From positions 250,309,736 through 250,373,735 of the forward strand of contig OY294067.1 of the NCBI GenBank assembly GCA_958510875.1: a stretch of 64,000 nucleotides of DNA, given 5' to 3'. Shown here piece by piece: positions 45,387 to 57,263 of this stretch. Position numbers and translations under genes: made by a program. Under the pieces are notes generated by a model that saw only the letters and a program-made list of their open reading frames with translations, had not been told where the DNA came from and did not search any database. How positions within the stretch are numbered: position 1 is the first letter of the stretch; each line of letters starts with the position of its first letter. The DNA comes from Endomychus coccineus. Taxonomy: Eukaryota > Arthropoda > Insecta > Coleoptera > Endomychidae.

Positions 45387-46969
45387 CAGGGTGGACAAAA
45401 ATACAATAGTTTTGTGTGTGCTCATAAGGTAACGCGTAACATTCTTTATTAGGTAAATTAACAATATTATCAAAAATACTTATTGTCTAGCGGCAATTGG
45501 TTTAAATGTAACACCCCGTAGTTTGCTACATGTTTAGAGTAATAAAAATGAGCTATTTCCAAACATGTTTGGTACTTTTGGTCTAGCAGACAGAATATGA
45601 CAAAAAATATTTCTTATCTATTTATAAAAAACATAGTCGTCTACTTTTTTGGGAAATGTCATTATTTGCTTAGTAATTTATTGATGTTCAGTGACAGTTT
45701 AGTACTACAATATTTTTGGTATTCGTGAATATTCGAATGATTGCTTAGATTTAATTGGAAGTAGAAATGGAGTTAAGTGTAAAACAAAGAATTGAAATAC
45801 TTATGATGATTGGGTATGGAGACAGATCGCGAACTCAGATGAAAGTGTGCAATTTGTTTAATGATAAATATCCAGAAAGACCTATAACGCGTTCAACAGT
45901 CAGTAAGATTGAAATGAAATTTCTAGAAATTGGTAATGTTGAAAATGTACGCAAATCAGGTCGTCCCCCTGCAAATGCTGATACATCATTAGATGTTTTA
46001 CTGAGTTTTGAAGAAGATGCGCACACTTCTGTTCGTAAAGTTAGTCGCTATATCTGTGTTAGCAAAACAACGGTACACAAACTATTGAAGCTTGAAAAAT
46101 GGCATCCTTATAAAATCAAACTTGTGCAAGAATTAAACGAAGATGATCCCGATAGAAGACTCCAATTTTGCGAAGAAATGATGGATAAATGTCACCGAGA
46201 CCCTCTCGTGATACAAAACATTATTTTTTCTGATGAGTCCACTTTCATGTTAAATGGTGAGGTTAACCGTCAGAATTGTAGATACTGGGCAAAAGAAAAC
46301 CCCCACTGGATGCGTGAGCATCATATACAATACCCTCAAAAGGTAAATGTATGGGCTGGAATTGTACGAAATCGAATCATCGGACCCTACTTTTTTGAAG
46401 GTAATTTAAACGGGGCAACGTACCTTGAGTTTTTAAGGGGGTATCTCGTACCTACTTTACGTAATTTGTTTCCCAGCAGACGTAATCCTGGAGGTTTTGA
46501 TGAAAGTTTATGGTTTCAACAGGATGGTGCACCTCCACATTATGCTGTAGATGTTAGAGAAACCTAGATGAAATTTTTCAGGTGGATTGGTAGACGTGGA
46601 CCCACTGAATGGCCAGCGAGGTCACCAGATTTAAATCCTTTGGATTATTTTCTGTGGGGCCATCTGAAGAATGTTATTTATAAAACGAAACCAGCAAATA
46701 TTGCAGATGTACAAGAGAAAATTCGAACAGAAATAAACAATATTACGCAAGAAACCATACACAAGGTTCAACAAGAATTTGTACACCGTTTGGGTTACTG
46801 TCAAATACAGCAAGGGCTGCAGTTCGAACATTTATAAAGTCATGTATTCCAGCATATTCTGTCCGCTAGACAATAAGTATTTTTGATAATATTGTTAATT
46901 TACCTAATAAAGAATGTTACGCGTTACTTTATGAGCACACACAAAACTATTGTATTTTTGTCCACCCTG
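45387..46969 (+). mobile_element. Inner mariner/Tc1-type transposon with transposase gene
   Basis: Inner element of 1583 bp with ends CAGGGTGGACAAAAATAC (left) and its complement on the right, bordered by TA (45385-45386, 46970-46971), inserted at the central TA of the middle palindrome. Its inverted repeats extend about 110 bp, to CTTATTGTCTAGCGG. It carries one transposase gene (45767-46837). Confidence 0.9.
45767..46837 (+). pseudogene. IS630/Tc1/mariner-type transposase with a single in-frame stop
   Basis: The first ATG in frame is 45767 (MELSVKQRIEILMMIGYGDR); the open frame extends four codons further up, but from TTG. N-terminal helix-turn-helix domain about residues 5-110, including SGRPP linker near 64. 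Catalytic acids: Asp 156 in IIFSDESTF, Asp 253 in WFQQDGAPPHY, Asp 293 in SPDLNPLDYFLW, so 39 codons separate the second and third. One TAG (46565-46567) interrupts the same frame just after DVRET; beyond it the frame continues intact to TAA at 46835-46837. With one nonsense change in 356 codons this is the best preserved DNA transposase in the window. Confidence 0.9.
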
Positions 46970-47503
46970 TACAAATTGGAATCAACATGTAATACATTTT
47001 TGGAATCAGCTCAGCTAGAGTAATCCGAAAATTGAGACAAAATGGGAGTGTTCCATTTAAAAAAAATGACGGTGACGTCATTACTCGAACGTAATTCACC
47101 CTGTATATTAGATTATTATTTTAAAATACGGTAAATTAACATCAAAAATCGACGTGTTTCAGGATTATTTCTTAAAATGACCTGTTTAGCTAAAAATGAA
47201 TTTGTTCCATACTTTACGGACACACAGTATAGTATAGTTCTCATTCGGAATACGTTGTTTTTGGTGCATTTCAAACTTATGAAAAGGTGACACTTGACGC
47301 TATTGATATTGATCAAATGGAGGAAGTATCTGCTGGTGGATATATAACAAGTGAATAAAACTATTGACTAGAAACTTCTCAGAAGGTATTGTAACTTCAA
47401 AACCTTCACTGCTGAACAGATGAGATATGCATTTCATAGAGATGCATTCAACATCTGATTGATACAATAATTGAACATTGTCATGTGATTATCATTGTCT
47501 ATT

Positions 47504-48470
47504 CTAACTTGCTCCTCTATGATGATAAAAAAATTGATGATTGGAAGATTTACAATATTTTTGGGAAAAAATAAATTCATCGAATAGAAGCTGTGATTCA
47601 TAGATCACATCAGATGCAAAACATAGGCTCCTCCAAGGAAACATGCGAATACCATCCCAGTCGGCTGAGCTATAAAAATACCAAACTGTGCATGGAGGTG
47701 TTGGATTGGTTCGTGCAGTGATAGGGACATGTGATAGTGATGAGTGAATGGTCAGAGTTTCCCAATGATGCAAGGACTTTTATTTCATAGGGATCTTGAT
47801 TGTTAGTGAAGAATAAGTCAAGGGTATTGTCATAATGATAGTTGTGATTAACTGCTCGAGAGCATGATCATATTTTCAGTTTATGAATAGTTCTCAGTTC
47901 TGCTGAATGAGGTCAAGTTTCGGAGAAAGAAATCCAAAGAGTTCACCATGAGCTGGTGAATAAATAGAGACAACATGGAAGTCTGTTGGTGAGTATCAAG
48001 CTTGAACCACCACAATAAATCGTATTCTTGTTGTTCTCTCGGTGGCATGAGAGATCATTTCTGGAATACAGACAGATACCTCCTTTGAATCTTTGAAGTG
48101 TGGAGCCCGTACCTAAAGCAAAACATAGGTCGTATTGGTGGATGGATCAACCTGCGTCTCAGTGAAAGCCAGTGTGTCTGTTTTGTCTTTCTGCAGTTCG
48201 TAATGAACATCGTTCATGTTTTTGCTAAGACCTCGGATGGTACAGAAGTCTATCTTCAAGTTTATATTTTCCAATGTTCAACCTCCTCGAGCAGCCCTCA
48301 CAGGGAAATCCAAATGGAGATGTATTTCCCTTCCGGAGTATTCCACTCATGACTATTTTCATAGTATCGTAGTGAAAGTACTCCCCTTCCTTAGGGTCCA
48401 AGGTGGAAGTTCACTTCATGGATCCTTCAGTGAAGTATTAGATCCAATATTCCCCTATTGAAGAAATATA
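47504..48470 (-). mobile_element. LINE endonuclease region remnant
   Basis: Read leftwards from about 48290: NLKIDFCTIRGLSKNMNDVH then LQKDKTDTLAFTETQVDP, matching the first two motifs of the apurinic-type endonuclease of Jockey-like LINEs (the Asn and Glu motifs). Decayed pieces around 48000 (FHVVSIYSPAHGE) and 47504-47773 (LSHVPITARTN, VWYF.SADWDG.R...FPWRSLCFAS) cover the region leading to the reverse transcriptase. RT itself is not present. Frames alternate, so it is inactive. Confidence 0.7.
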
Positions 48471-49057
48471 AAAATATACGAGTAAGATGTTCACAAGGGA
48501 GGTTATACTAATCGGATTATCAGAGTAAGAGTAAGTTATGAAATGAAAATTAATATATAGGTGAAGCCAAGCTAGATTATAATTAGGATTCAAATTATGA
48601 CTGTCACTCAGAATTTACAATTAACAGTTTATTGTGAATTAACAAGATTTAGAAAATGTTATTATTCCAAAAGATATTTGAGTTTACTTAGTAAATGGAA
48701 TAAATTGAAATTAGTTGATTCGAAAACACGTGTTACTAATTCGGTATTGTGAAATCACTCGAGTACGGTTAATTGGGAAGGGTGTAATTAACTCACGTTA
48801 TTGGAGTGATCGATGTACTGGAAATACAAATTTGTGGAATTACGGTTTATTGGATGTAAAGATCTACTTTGACGCAATATTTTATGCTTCAAACCTGTCA
48901 AACTCAGATATTATTACAGAGTTACTGTACCGTTTTAACGAAAAAATCACTACGAATTACCTAACTCAGTATACACCATTTAGGATGGGATAAGAGAAAG
49001 AATCAACATGTAATAAGAAATTGAAGTGAATTGTTTGAGATTCAGATAGCTCTCTAA
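48471..49057. other. Spacer, no recognised gene
   Basis: Contains a 92-codon plus frame (48715-48993) without motif. Confidence 0.35.
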
Positions 49058-49059
49058 TA

Positions 49060-51416
49060 GTCCAGGCTGTGAACCGGGATTTTAGCTATAATAAAAAAAA
49101 ACATGTAGGTTCGAATCAAGAAATTTTTTTTGCATTAGCTTCAAGAGGTTTTCAGGATCATTCATACACCTTAAAACCTCTTGGGAACCCCAACCCAACC
49201 CATTGGGGGCGAAATTAGTCCGAAATCTCCCTCAAATTTGCAACATGCCAAGTCTTGGATTGTATTTTCTACAAAAAAAAGGTATTTTGGCATTTCGAGT
49301 ACACCCAGTAGGTTTTTCGGGTCGCTGAACACGAATCCGCAGCCAGATTTACTTGCAATACATCGTAGGGGTGGTCAAATCGACAAAATTTGCCAATTTC
49401 GCACCCCTAATATGTTATTTTGCAATTTACGTGTTTTAGGCATTTAGAATGCACCAAGTAGGTTTTTTGAGTCGCTGAATAGGATTCCGAAGCCAGATTT
49501 ACACAAAATTCATCGTTGGGGTGGTGAAATAGACGAAATTGGTTAATTTTGCACCCCTCATATGTTATTTTGCAATTTACGTGTTTTAGGCATTTAGATT
49601 GCACCAAGGGGGTTTTCTGGGTCGCTGAATACGATTCCGAAGCCAGATTTACCTAAAATTCATCGTTGGGGTGGTGAAATAGATAAAATTGGTCACCAAC
49701 ACCAAAATATTGGTATCTTGAAATAGAATAAAACGGTTTTACAAAATACATTTTTTTCCTTTTTACGTTTCTTTAGGCACAGGTATACAAAATCTCTAGG
49801 CCAGGTATAGTATATAGTATACCTATAGGTATCAATATACAGGCATCTATCCTTATACCGGCAGGTGCACTATTTTGTAAGTAACGTACCCAGATATAAT
49901 GTAAGAAAGGTAGATATAAGAAAGTGTGTTGTGTTGTACTCACATAATAATTGTAAAATTCCTTCTTTTTTTAATGCGTTGGGCCCCTTCGTATACATAT
50001 TTAATATACAGAAAACCAAAGACAGTATCCTTCTAAAGCTATCTCATTTTACAGCCCTGAGATCGTTACACAGGTTATAACCACATACATGTGCATGTGT
50101 TCAAACGTCGCATCTGTTTATGACGTGGTCCACTGCTTGAAATGAGAGATTTTTTTCACCACCTTATGTCGGACATAACAATCTGTTCAGTTTCTTTGTA
50201 GATGACAAAGAACAAAATTCTCTCTTGTAGCTACATTTGTTTCACAGCGTTGATATTATTTTAGTTGAATATTTGTATTTTATATAGTTCAATTTATATC
50301 TCATTTTGTATTTTATGGTTCAAGAATGCAGAAGCGTGTGTCAGTGTATGAAAGTTGTTGGATTTAAGTGTTATCAATCAAGTGTTTTTTGAACATGAAA
50401 GTGTAGTTATTAAACAATTACTAATATTCCTATCCTCTTAATATTGAAAAAGGAGAAAACTCCAAAATAATTTTAAAATGCAAAAATAATAAAAATTTAG
50501 AAGCGTGTCAAATTAGCCATTTTTGTAAATTTCCCACTCTCACGATGATATTCGAGTGAATCTGGCTTTGGAATCGTATTCAGCGACTCAAAAAACCTCC
50601 TTGGTGCACTCGAAATGATAAAAGCACGTGAATTGCAAACCAACATATTAAGGGGGCAGAATTGGCCAATTTTGTCAATTTTACCACCTCAACGATGGAT
50701 TGCAAGTAAATCTGGCTTCGGATTCGTGTTCAGCGACCCAAAAAAACCGCTTGGTGCACTCGAATTGACAAAAACACGTAAATTGCAGAATAACATATAA
50801 GGGGTGCAGAATTGGCCAATTTTGTCGATTTCACCACCCCAACGATGAATTTTAAGTAAATCTGGTTTCGGAATCGTATTCAGCGACCCAAAAAACCAAT
50901 TGGTGCATTCAAAATGCCTAAAACACGTAAATTGCAAAACAACATATTAAGGGTGCAAAATTGACCAATTTTGTCAATTTTACCACCTCAACGATAAATT
51001 TTAAGTAAATCTGGCTTCGGATTCGTGTTCAGCGACCCAAAAAACCTCCTTGGTGCACTCGAATTGACAAAAACACGTAAATTGCAGAATAACATAAGGG
51101 GTGCGAAATTGGCCAATTTTGTCAATTTGACCACCCTTACGATGGATTGCAAGTAAATCTGGCTATGGATTCGTGTTTAGCGACCCAAAAAACTTCTAAG
51201 CTGCACTCGAAATGCCAAAATACCTTTTCTTGTAGAAAATACAATTCAAGACTTGGCATGTTGCAAATGTCGCCCCCAATGGGTGGGGTTGGGGTTCCCA
51301 AGAGGTTTTAAGGTGTATGAATGATCCTGAGAACCTCTTGAAGCTAATGCAACAAAAATTTTTCGATTCGAACCTACGTGTTTTTTATTTTTTATTTTCC
51401 GGTTCACAGCCTGGAC
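49060..51416. mobile_element. Large foldback element whose arms are ~149 bp tandem arrays
   Basis: Ends GTCCAGGCTGTGAACC and its complement, each next to TA (49058-49059, 51417-51418). After ~230 bp of unique arm, the left side has three ~149 bp units (marker GGGTCGCTGAA near 49317, 49467, 49617) and the right side five inverted units (marker CAGCGACCC near 50580, 50732, 50881, 51031, 51178). An ~830 bp core (49690-50520) is unique in the window and has no recognised gene. Total 2357 bp. Structure resembles FB-type foldback transposons, though relationship to them is not shown. Confidence 0.88.
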
Positions 51417-51696
51417 TATAAAAGCTTTAATTAAATTAAATCAATGCTCAATGTAATCCAATGTGATTCCACCGTTCAAGACCGACTTTGTTCATGATAC
51501 AAAAAGTAAAGGATCTTGGAGTAAATGTTAACAAAGCTATGTGTGAAACGAAGTACCAATAATAGCGTAAGCCTGATTACTATCGATTTTAGTCGAAATA
51601 AGTTGAAATAAAATGCTTACTCTATAGGACGAATGAATAAGATACTTGATAAATGGTTTCATTAAACACCAAAAATATTGAAATTGACTCGTCAAT

Positions 51697-51975
51697 TCAT
51701 TTTATCGAATCTTCCCCCCACATGATTGCGTGAGTCCCTTCTAAATCACCTAGATATTTGTCTTTACTGTATGTTAAAAGTGATGAGTTTTCTTGATGAA
51801 TGGTGCGACCCGTATTCGAAATATGTTTTTTACCATCATTTGTCTTTATATGGGCGAAATGCTCTTTATACCGAGTTAGAATATGCCTTTTAGTTCGACC
51901 CACATAGCATTTTGAACACAACCCACAATCGATTTTGTAAATCTCAGATTTCTCAAAGTCCGAAAATTCATCGAA
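51697..51975 (-). pseudogene. GIY-YIG endonuclease domain of a Penelope-like element
   Basis: Read leftwards: EIYKIDCGLCSKCYVGRTKR, then RYKEHFAHIKTND, HISNTGRTIHQE and an ending LGDLEGTHAIMWGEDSIK before TGA at 51697-51699. It contains the I-Y and Y-V-G strands with two cysteines between them and downstream histidines, as in the endonuclease fused C-terminally to Penelope-like reverse transcriptases. The catalytic Arg (RY) is visible. This piece is uninterrupted over about 90 codons, but the reverse transcriptase does not precede it on this strand. The endonuclease would nick target DNA for priming. Confidence 0.8.
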
Positions 51976-52059
51976 GGTGTTGCCTGAACGGTATACATAT
52001 CTAGATATGTTGACATTATTATAAGTAAAGATTTTGATTTACATGGCTCTTTGAATACA

Positions 52060-52215
52060 CTTAATAGCCAATTTTATTCACCGAAATTCACTGTCGAAAT
52101 GTAAACAGATAATCAGCTTCCTTTCCTTGACATTAACATTACAAAAGATGGTAATCACTTGAATATTGACATTGATACAGAAAACCCACTCAAACAAATA
52201 GCTACTTCAATGTCC
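52060..52215 (+). pseudogene. Penelope-like reverse-transcriptase fragment
   Basis: On the plus strand a frame reads NQLPFLDINITKDGNHLNI, the block just after the palm domain in Penelope-like reverse transcriptases (consensus LPFLD......G....Y.KPT); the KPT part is decayed. It points away from the endonuclease fragment at 51697-51975, giving divergent element pieces on opposite strands. Confidence 0.55.
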
Positions 52216-54245
52216 CGGAGTTTGAAGCTGTTCTTGGCAGCGGTCTTCGTCTTACGCCTTCTATGCAGGTTTTGGATAATCTACAAAACTTTTTTCATCT
52301 TACACAATATAATGATGTCATCAATGCTGATGGAAGAATCCTGGATCTGGTTTATAGTAACTTATCAATATCTTTACAGAGAGACTCGGATATTTTATTA
52401 CCTGAGGATACTTATCATCCGGCGGTGGAGATGCTGGTTAATATCGGAACTTCTTGTGAGAATGATGGGAGTGCACCATTCCTTCTTTTAGGTATTGTTT
52501 TGAAAATGCCGACTTTGTCGGCTTATATAATCATTTTGGTACCATCGACTGGTCTTATTTAAACGAGCTTTCTGATGTTGACAGTGCTTGTTCTGGATTT
52601 TATAAAACTATTCATTCGGTATTGGATCTGTATGTACCAAAAACGATGGTTCATTTTTCTCGTTCGTCTCTCACATAGTTTGAATCTAACCTGTAAAGTC
52701 TAAGTTCAGGGCGTCTTTATAAACGTTCAAGTAGTGAGGAGCATTTAGTGAATTTCAAGAGGGATAGAAGGATCGTCAAGTCCTACTCTGAAGCAGCATT
52801 CAGAAATTCTCAACAGTAGAGCAACGCAAGATATTCAGTTTGATTCTTCTGCATTCTGGAAATTCACAAAAATTTTTCAGGACACTTATATTATTTCTAA
52901 CTCTGAGATAGTTTTGCATTCACCTGTATCCAATGCTCCTGTGTTTAACGTGTCCTGTTTTGAAGAGTGTGTTTAAAGCCCTACTAAATATTAAGCCCAA
53001 GCGCACTTTCGGTCTGGATGAAATGTCCGCATATTTAGTCCGAGACAGCGCTAGCATCTACAACAAATCATCTACAACAAATACATTTCCTTCTGCTTGG
53101 AAAGCATGTAAGGCCATTCCTATTCCTAAAAAGGAGATGCTTTCAACGTCACAGACTACAGACAGATAGTTATTCAAAATAACTTCTCTTAAGTTTTCGT
53201 AATCCTTCTCGCGAACGTAATAGATTTTAACGTCAATTTGTTGATATCTGATCAGCAACATGGTTGTATCGGGTCGCTTCACAACTACCAATCTGATCTG
53301 TATACAGACTATATTCCAAAGGCTATTTACGAGGGACTGCAGACGGATGTTCTCTACTCAGATTTTAATGAAGAGTTCGACAAACTAGACCACGGCATCC
53401 TTCTTAATAAACTTGACAACTTTGGTTTCTCTATCAATTTTCTTTTCTTCTTCAAATCTTACTCGAAGTCAAGAAAACACTTTATGTGTTATCGTGGTCA
53501 AAGATCGGCCGACATTTTTGCTACTTCGGGAGCACCACAGAGATCTAATCTTGGCCCTCTGTTTTTCATTTTGTTCATTTATGACCTCTTGGCGGTCTTG
53601 GATGTCCGCCATCTATTGTATGCCGAAGACCCAAAAATATATTTCAGGGTATCTGACCTCGGTGATTGCCTCAAGACTTCAATCCAATCTGTCAGCTGTG
53701 AATGCATGGTGTTTGAAGAATATGTTGCCTCTCAATGGTAGTAAGTGTGCTGCCTTGACATTCTATACGGATATACCCTGGATGCCCGTGTCTTGAATAG
53801 ACTGAAGACGTTCTGTGACCTTGGCTTCTAAGATTTGGTTTGTTCTAAGATGTTCGAGGGAGTTTTCCGGGATTTATTCATCTATTCTTCTCTTTAATAC
53901 ATTTGTAAGATCACGGTTGGAATATGCATCCTTGGTATGGTCTCCATTCTACCAGATTCACGTTGTCTCTGTGGAAAGCATTCGACGCAGATTTCTCAAA
54001 TATCTTGCTTTTAAATGTGACAATATCTACCCTGTCATTGGCTATCCGCATACCGATTTACTTTCGAGGTTTCCTTCCCACAGCTTGGCTTACCGGAGAT
54101 CCAGGTCGAGTATAGTATTCCTGTTCAAACTCTTTCATTCCTCTGTGGAATGCTCGAAAATTTTGCGGGCCTTATGTTTTTATGTGCCTAGATTTGAGTC
54201 CAGACTTAGTTTATTTTTTACTTGCCTACACCGAGAACAAACATA
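52216..54245 (+). mobile_element. LINE ORF2 remnant: endonuclease end, reverse transcriptase, C-terminus
   Basis: About 2 kb in one orientation. 52260-52560: the last endonuclease part (NVINADGRILDLVYSN-like, DTYHPAVE). 52970-53170: the pre-palm block (RTFGLDEMSAYLV..., FPSAWKACKAIPIPKK). 53238-53741: RT core with DFNEEFDKLDHGIL, GAPQRSNLGPLFF (normally PQGSNLGPL) and LLYAEDPKIYF in place of YADD. 53745-54245: thumb and C-terminal part (LNGSKCAALTF, SLVWSPFY, LPHTDLL...SLAYRR). Shifts occur near 53170, 53700 and 53800. The type is Jockey/R1-like. The 3' untranslated sequence around 54400-54470 recurs at 26385-26455. Confidence 0.82.
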
Positions 54246-54259
54246 AGCAAGTGCTCGCC

Positions 54260-55440
54260 AATCGGCGGCATGTGCAGAGCTGTTCTGTCATCTCAGTTTA
54301 ATTTCAATGCCTGTTATAATATTCTCTTCAATATTTTATCTTGTGTTATTCCCCATCTTGTAATTAGGCCTGTTAAATGGGTGTAATGTAAATAAGAGTA
54401 TTTTTAGAGAATAGGGATGAATATTTCTCATTTATAGTGTTATAGTGTAGCCACAGTGTGAACTCTTTTATAGTTTATTAGTTAAGTATGCATGTGTAGG
54501 ATACTAATACTGATTCGCAATGAAATCTTTTCATTTGTGGCTACTTTGAAAGACAAAGGAACACATAAATCTTCCATGATCACGTGCACATGATATTAGG
54601 GATACTAAGGCATAGCCTGTTTTTTTCTCCATGCCAGTTTAAAACCAAGCTTATATTATTTGTAGAGAGTAAGTTATTGATTATGCAATAGTGTGTAGAA
54701 CATATCACAAGTTATATTCTCTATTTGGTGGTAATCATCCAAATACGTGTGCTCCATTATAATGTATAAATTGTCAGGATATATTATTACATCAAGAGGC
54801 ATATTAAAACGGCTATAGTTTTGAATAGCTCGAATCCTTCTATGTCCATATAAGTTCAGGAAAGCGAAAATGGAACCTCATTTACACTTCTCATTAATCA
54901 CTAAAATATAATTTGTGACAGTGATAAACTACACTCGTTTCCGAATTTGCTTTCAGTTTGAAATCATAGGTGATGGATCTTGTTTTCAAAGAGTAATTAA
55001 CAGGAGTTATTGAAGCGAAATTTCCGACCCAAAATATCACACTCAAATTTGGAATAACGACATCTCTGTTAACGTCAAACTTTTGATCCTAGGAATATTT
55101 TCTTTTATTACTAGCACCTTAGAGAGGAGGAAATCATCAGCATAAGATATTGTTTTACATCTTTGGTAGGGAAGCCTTTTATAAATGATAGCTTAGAATA
55201 GCTGACCTATTCGCAATAATGAAATATTCTCTACCCTATATAGATAATTCAACTCCAATAAGCTCAATTTGGTTGAAATCATCGGTTCTGTTTAAGTTGG
55301 TCTGTAATGTTGCTATAAATTTCTATTCAATTCATCCACTCTTTTTTCATAATAAGATCAAAAAATTTGTATGGTATGCACTATTAATAGCTATCCTTCA
55401 TATTCGCTCATCATAATAACTGAATCATTGATAATAATAG
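54260..55440. other. Intergenic region downstream of the cuticle-protein gene
   Basis: Starts with the LINE 3' untranslated sequence (to about 54480), then AT-rich DNA without a recognised gene. A 65-codon plus frame at 55219-55416 shows no motif. Confidence 0.45.
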
Positions 55441-55449
55441 AACTCGTCC

Positions 55450-55455
55450 TTTATT
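55450..55455 (-). terminator. Poly(A) signal AATAAA of the cuticle-protein gene
   Basis: TTTATT on the plus strand is AATAAA on the gene's strand, 102 bases beyond the stop codon, a normal 3' untranslated length for this gene family. Confidence 0.65.
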
Positions 55456-55556
55456 ATAAATGGTATACAAATGTACAGGTAGTAATAAAATATGAACAAG
55501 CTATCATTAGCTTAAATTAGTATTTCTGTGATGATATCGATCTAGTGACATGAAAA

Positions 55557-56036
55557 CTAGTGCCCTACAGAAGCATGTGGAGAAGCAATAGCCACTTGAG
55601 CCACATGAGGTGATGTTCGTTGAACCACAGCATTGAAACCATTGTGAGAATCTGCCACGTAATCAACAGTCCTCCTGGTTCCATCGGGATCGCTCAGACT
55701 GTATTGACCTCTAACCACATCTCCATTTCTAGTTTCGTGTTGACTTTTCGAATCACCCGTGTGGAAGTCATTAACTGAATAGGCGAAGCTGTATTGTGGA
55801 TTTGGATCATACGATTCAACCTGTACTTGAACTGGAACGGGTACTGGCACAGGTTGTGGAACCGGTACAGAAACGGGTACAGGCAAAGGAACAGGATGTG
55901 GAATCGATACGGTATGAACTTGGTTAATAACCGGTTGAACTACAGGATGGTGTTGCGATGTGGAAAAACCAGTATGTTGTGTGGCAATGTGACCGGCATG
56001 GGTTATTCCAACGAGAGAAATAATCAAAATGAGTAA
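55557..56036 (-). CDS. Cuticular protein, CPR family, RR-2 type (exon 2)
   Basis: Main exon of a 163-residue secreted chitin-binding cuticle protein. The exon begins at 56036 after a pyrimidine-rich acceptor (TTTTGTTTCAG) in phase 0 and ends at TAG 55557-55559. With exon 1 the protein starts [18 protein letters not shown], a signal peptide cut near residue 18/19. Residues 35-77 are Pro/Val repeats of the PVPVPVP type; residues 84-143 form the extended RR-2 consensus ([49 protein letters not shown]). Such proteins bind chitin in hard cuticle. An open frame runs on to 56051, but those codons are intron. No lesion is seen; the gene looks functional. Confidence 0.96.
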   Translation of the reverse strand, partial: LLILIISLVGITHAGHIATQHTGFSTSQHHPVVQPVINQVHTVSIPHPVPLPVPVSVPVPQPVPVPVPVQVQVESYDPNPQYSFAYSVNDFHTGDSKSQHETRNGDVVRGQYSLSDPDGTRRTVDYVADSHNGFNAVVQRTSPHVAQVAIASPHASVGH

Positions 56037-56514
56037 CTGAAACAAAAACAAATATTTATTTCAACAGAAAAAAAACGAATACAGAGTCAAAGACAACATT
56101 CTGCAATTTGTCGATTGCATTCATGTGAGAATATTATTAAAAATTTTTGAAGAATGCTATCATGCCAGACGGAAACAAACGCGAAAACTGATAGGTACTG
56201 ATCATATTTAGATTTTCAATTGTTTTGTTTTCATTTAGAGTACAATTTCTTGAGTTCAATTTGGATCACTACTTGTGTTTCATGTTAGATCTAATAGTCG
56301 CAAGCACAATATTCACAGTTGCAATATGACAATATTATTGTTCACAGTTTCATATCTAATACAGTTCTTTTCTATCTAAGATTTATATTATATGAAAATG
56401 TATTAAGAGAACACCTTTTTGAGGAGGATCGCTAGTTTTTCCATTTGCCGTGACTTCGAGTCAAAAATGTTTCTATTGAATTTACCGAGAACGATGAAAT
56501 AACAAGAAACATAT

Positions 56515-56900
56515 GAAGTCTTCAACGTCCATGGTCTATATCACCACCAACAGCAATCTCTCATGGAACGATCTTGTGAGAACATTTCGAAAACTGCTTC
56601 ACTGAAACTTGGTTTCCTATTCCATGCAAAGAGTTAGTTTACACTACAGCAGCTCTTCATGATCTGCAAAGCACACTTTTCTCACGTTTGGAGTGTTACT
56701 GCCAAACTTACGTTGAAGCTCTTAGATTCCATTCAGAAGAGAGCTATTCGTCTGGTTAATGATGTCGAACTCACGAATCCATTGACCTCTCTGAAATCGT
56801 AGGATCTATCCATTTTCTTTCATATATAAGATGTTTCACCTAAGGCAATTTCTTCCATAATTCGCAACGTAGTTTTAGAAAAAAGTTTCTGTTGTTCTGT
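56515..56900 (+). mobile_element. LINE ORF2 C-terminal remnant inside the intron
   Basis: Frames give SNLSWNDLVRTFRKTASLKLGF, HVWSVTAKLTLKLLDSIQKR and KRAIRLVNDVELTNPL, matching the conserved post-RT region (LSW..HI...AK.AS.KLGFL, SHVWGGAPKSTLRLLDSIQKRAIRLI) of a Jockey-like LINE very common in insects. It is antisense to the host gene. One stop follows AKS near 56632, and further decay follows beyond 56815. Confidence 0.78.
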
Positions 56901-57263
56901 ATCATGAGGTGCTTGTACGGAAAATACTGCAGGGTATACCATTTCATCTGAACGTTATAGAAAATCATAATTTCGAATAAGCACTGTTTCTATTTGGTTA
57001 GGTTTGGATTTCTCATTTAATCCTAGGTGGACCCGTGATATCCTACATGAAACGAGTTATTCAACTGTTTTTCGGGAATACCACGATTGCAGTACTGTGA
57101 ATATAGTCATGTCATGAGGGTTAGAAATATGCCGTTTTGGCAGTTCGAATTGCTACGAATCGTGTAAAGGAAGTATTGAAATAGATCCAAAAAAAATCCC
57201 CGAATTTTCGCAGATATAATCGTTCTCAATACTAATAATAAAGATTCTTGACCCAGTATGAAG

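Larger units (their letters stand above)
45253..47103. mobile_element. Middle concentric inverted repeat
   Basis: Middle layer: 45253-45386 pairs with 46970-47103. Ends CAGGGTGAATTACGTTCGAG, bordered by TA (45251-45252, 47104-47105), lying exactly at the centre of the outer palindrome. Collapsed, it is itself a ~266 bp palindrome with central TA (sequence at the centre CCAATTGGTACAAATTGG). Confidence 0.88.
45129..47227. mobile_element. Outermost of three concentric TA-flanked inverted repeats
   Basis: Outer layer: 45129-45252 pairs with 47104-47227 (ends CTGTGTGTCCGTAAAG, bordered by TA at 45127-45128 and 47228-47229). Removing what lies inside leaves a ~246 bp near-perfect palindrome centred on a TA, that is a small palindromic MITE. 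Confidence 0.88.

Noticed and set aside
49138..51400. Regular ~149 bp repeats resembling a CRISPR-like array
   Set aside because: Units are much longer than CRISPR repeats, have no unique spacers, occur in two inverted blocks and are bounded by TA-flanked inverted ends; this is a foldback element.
56037..56051. N-terminal extension of the cuticle-protein ORF beyond 56036
   Set aside because: These codons come from the intron acceptor (TTTTGTTTCAG) and start with TTG; the MASK exon at 59518-59529 supplies a proper signal-peptide start.
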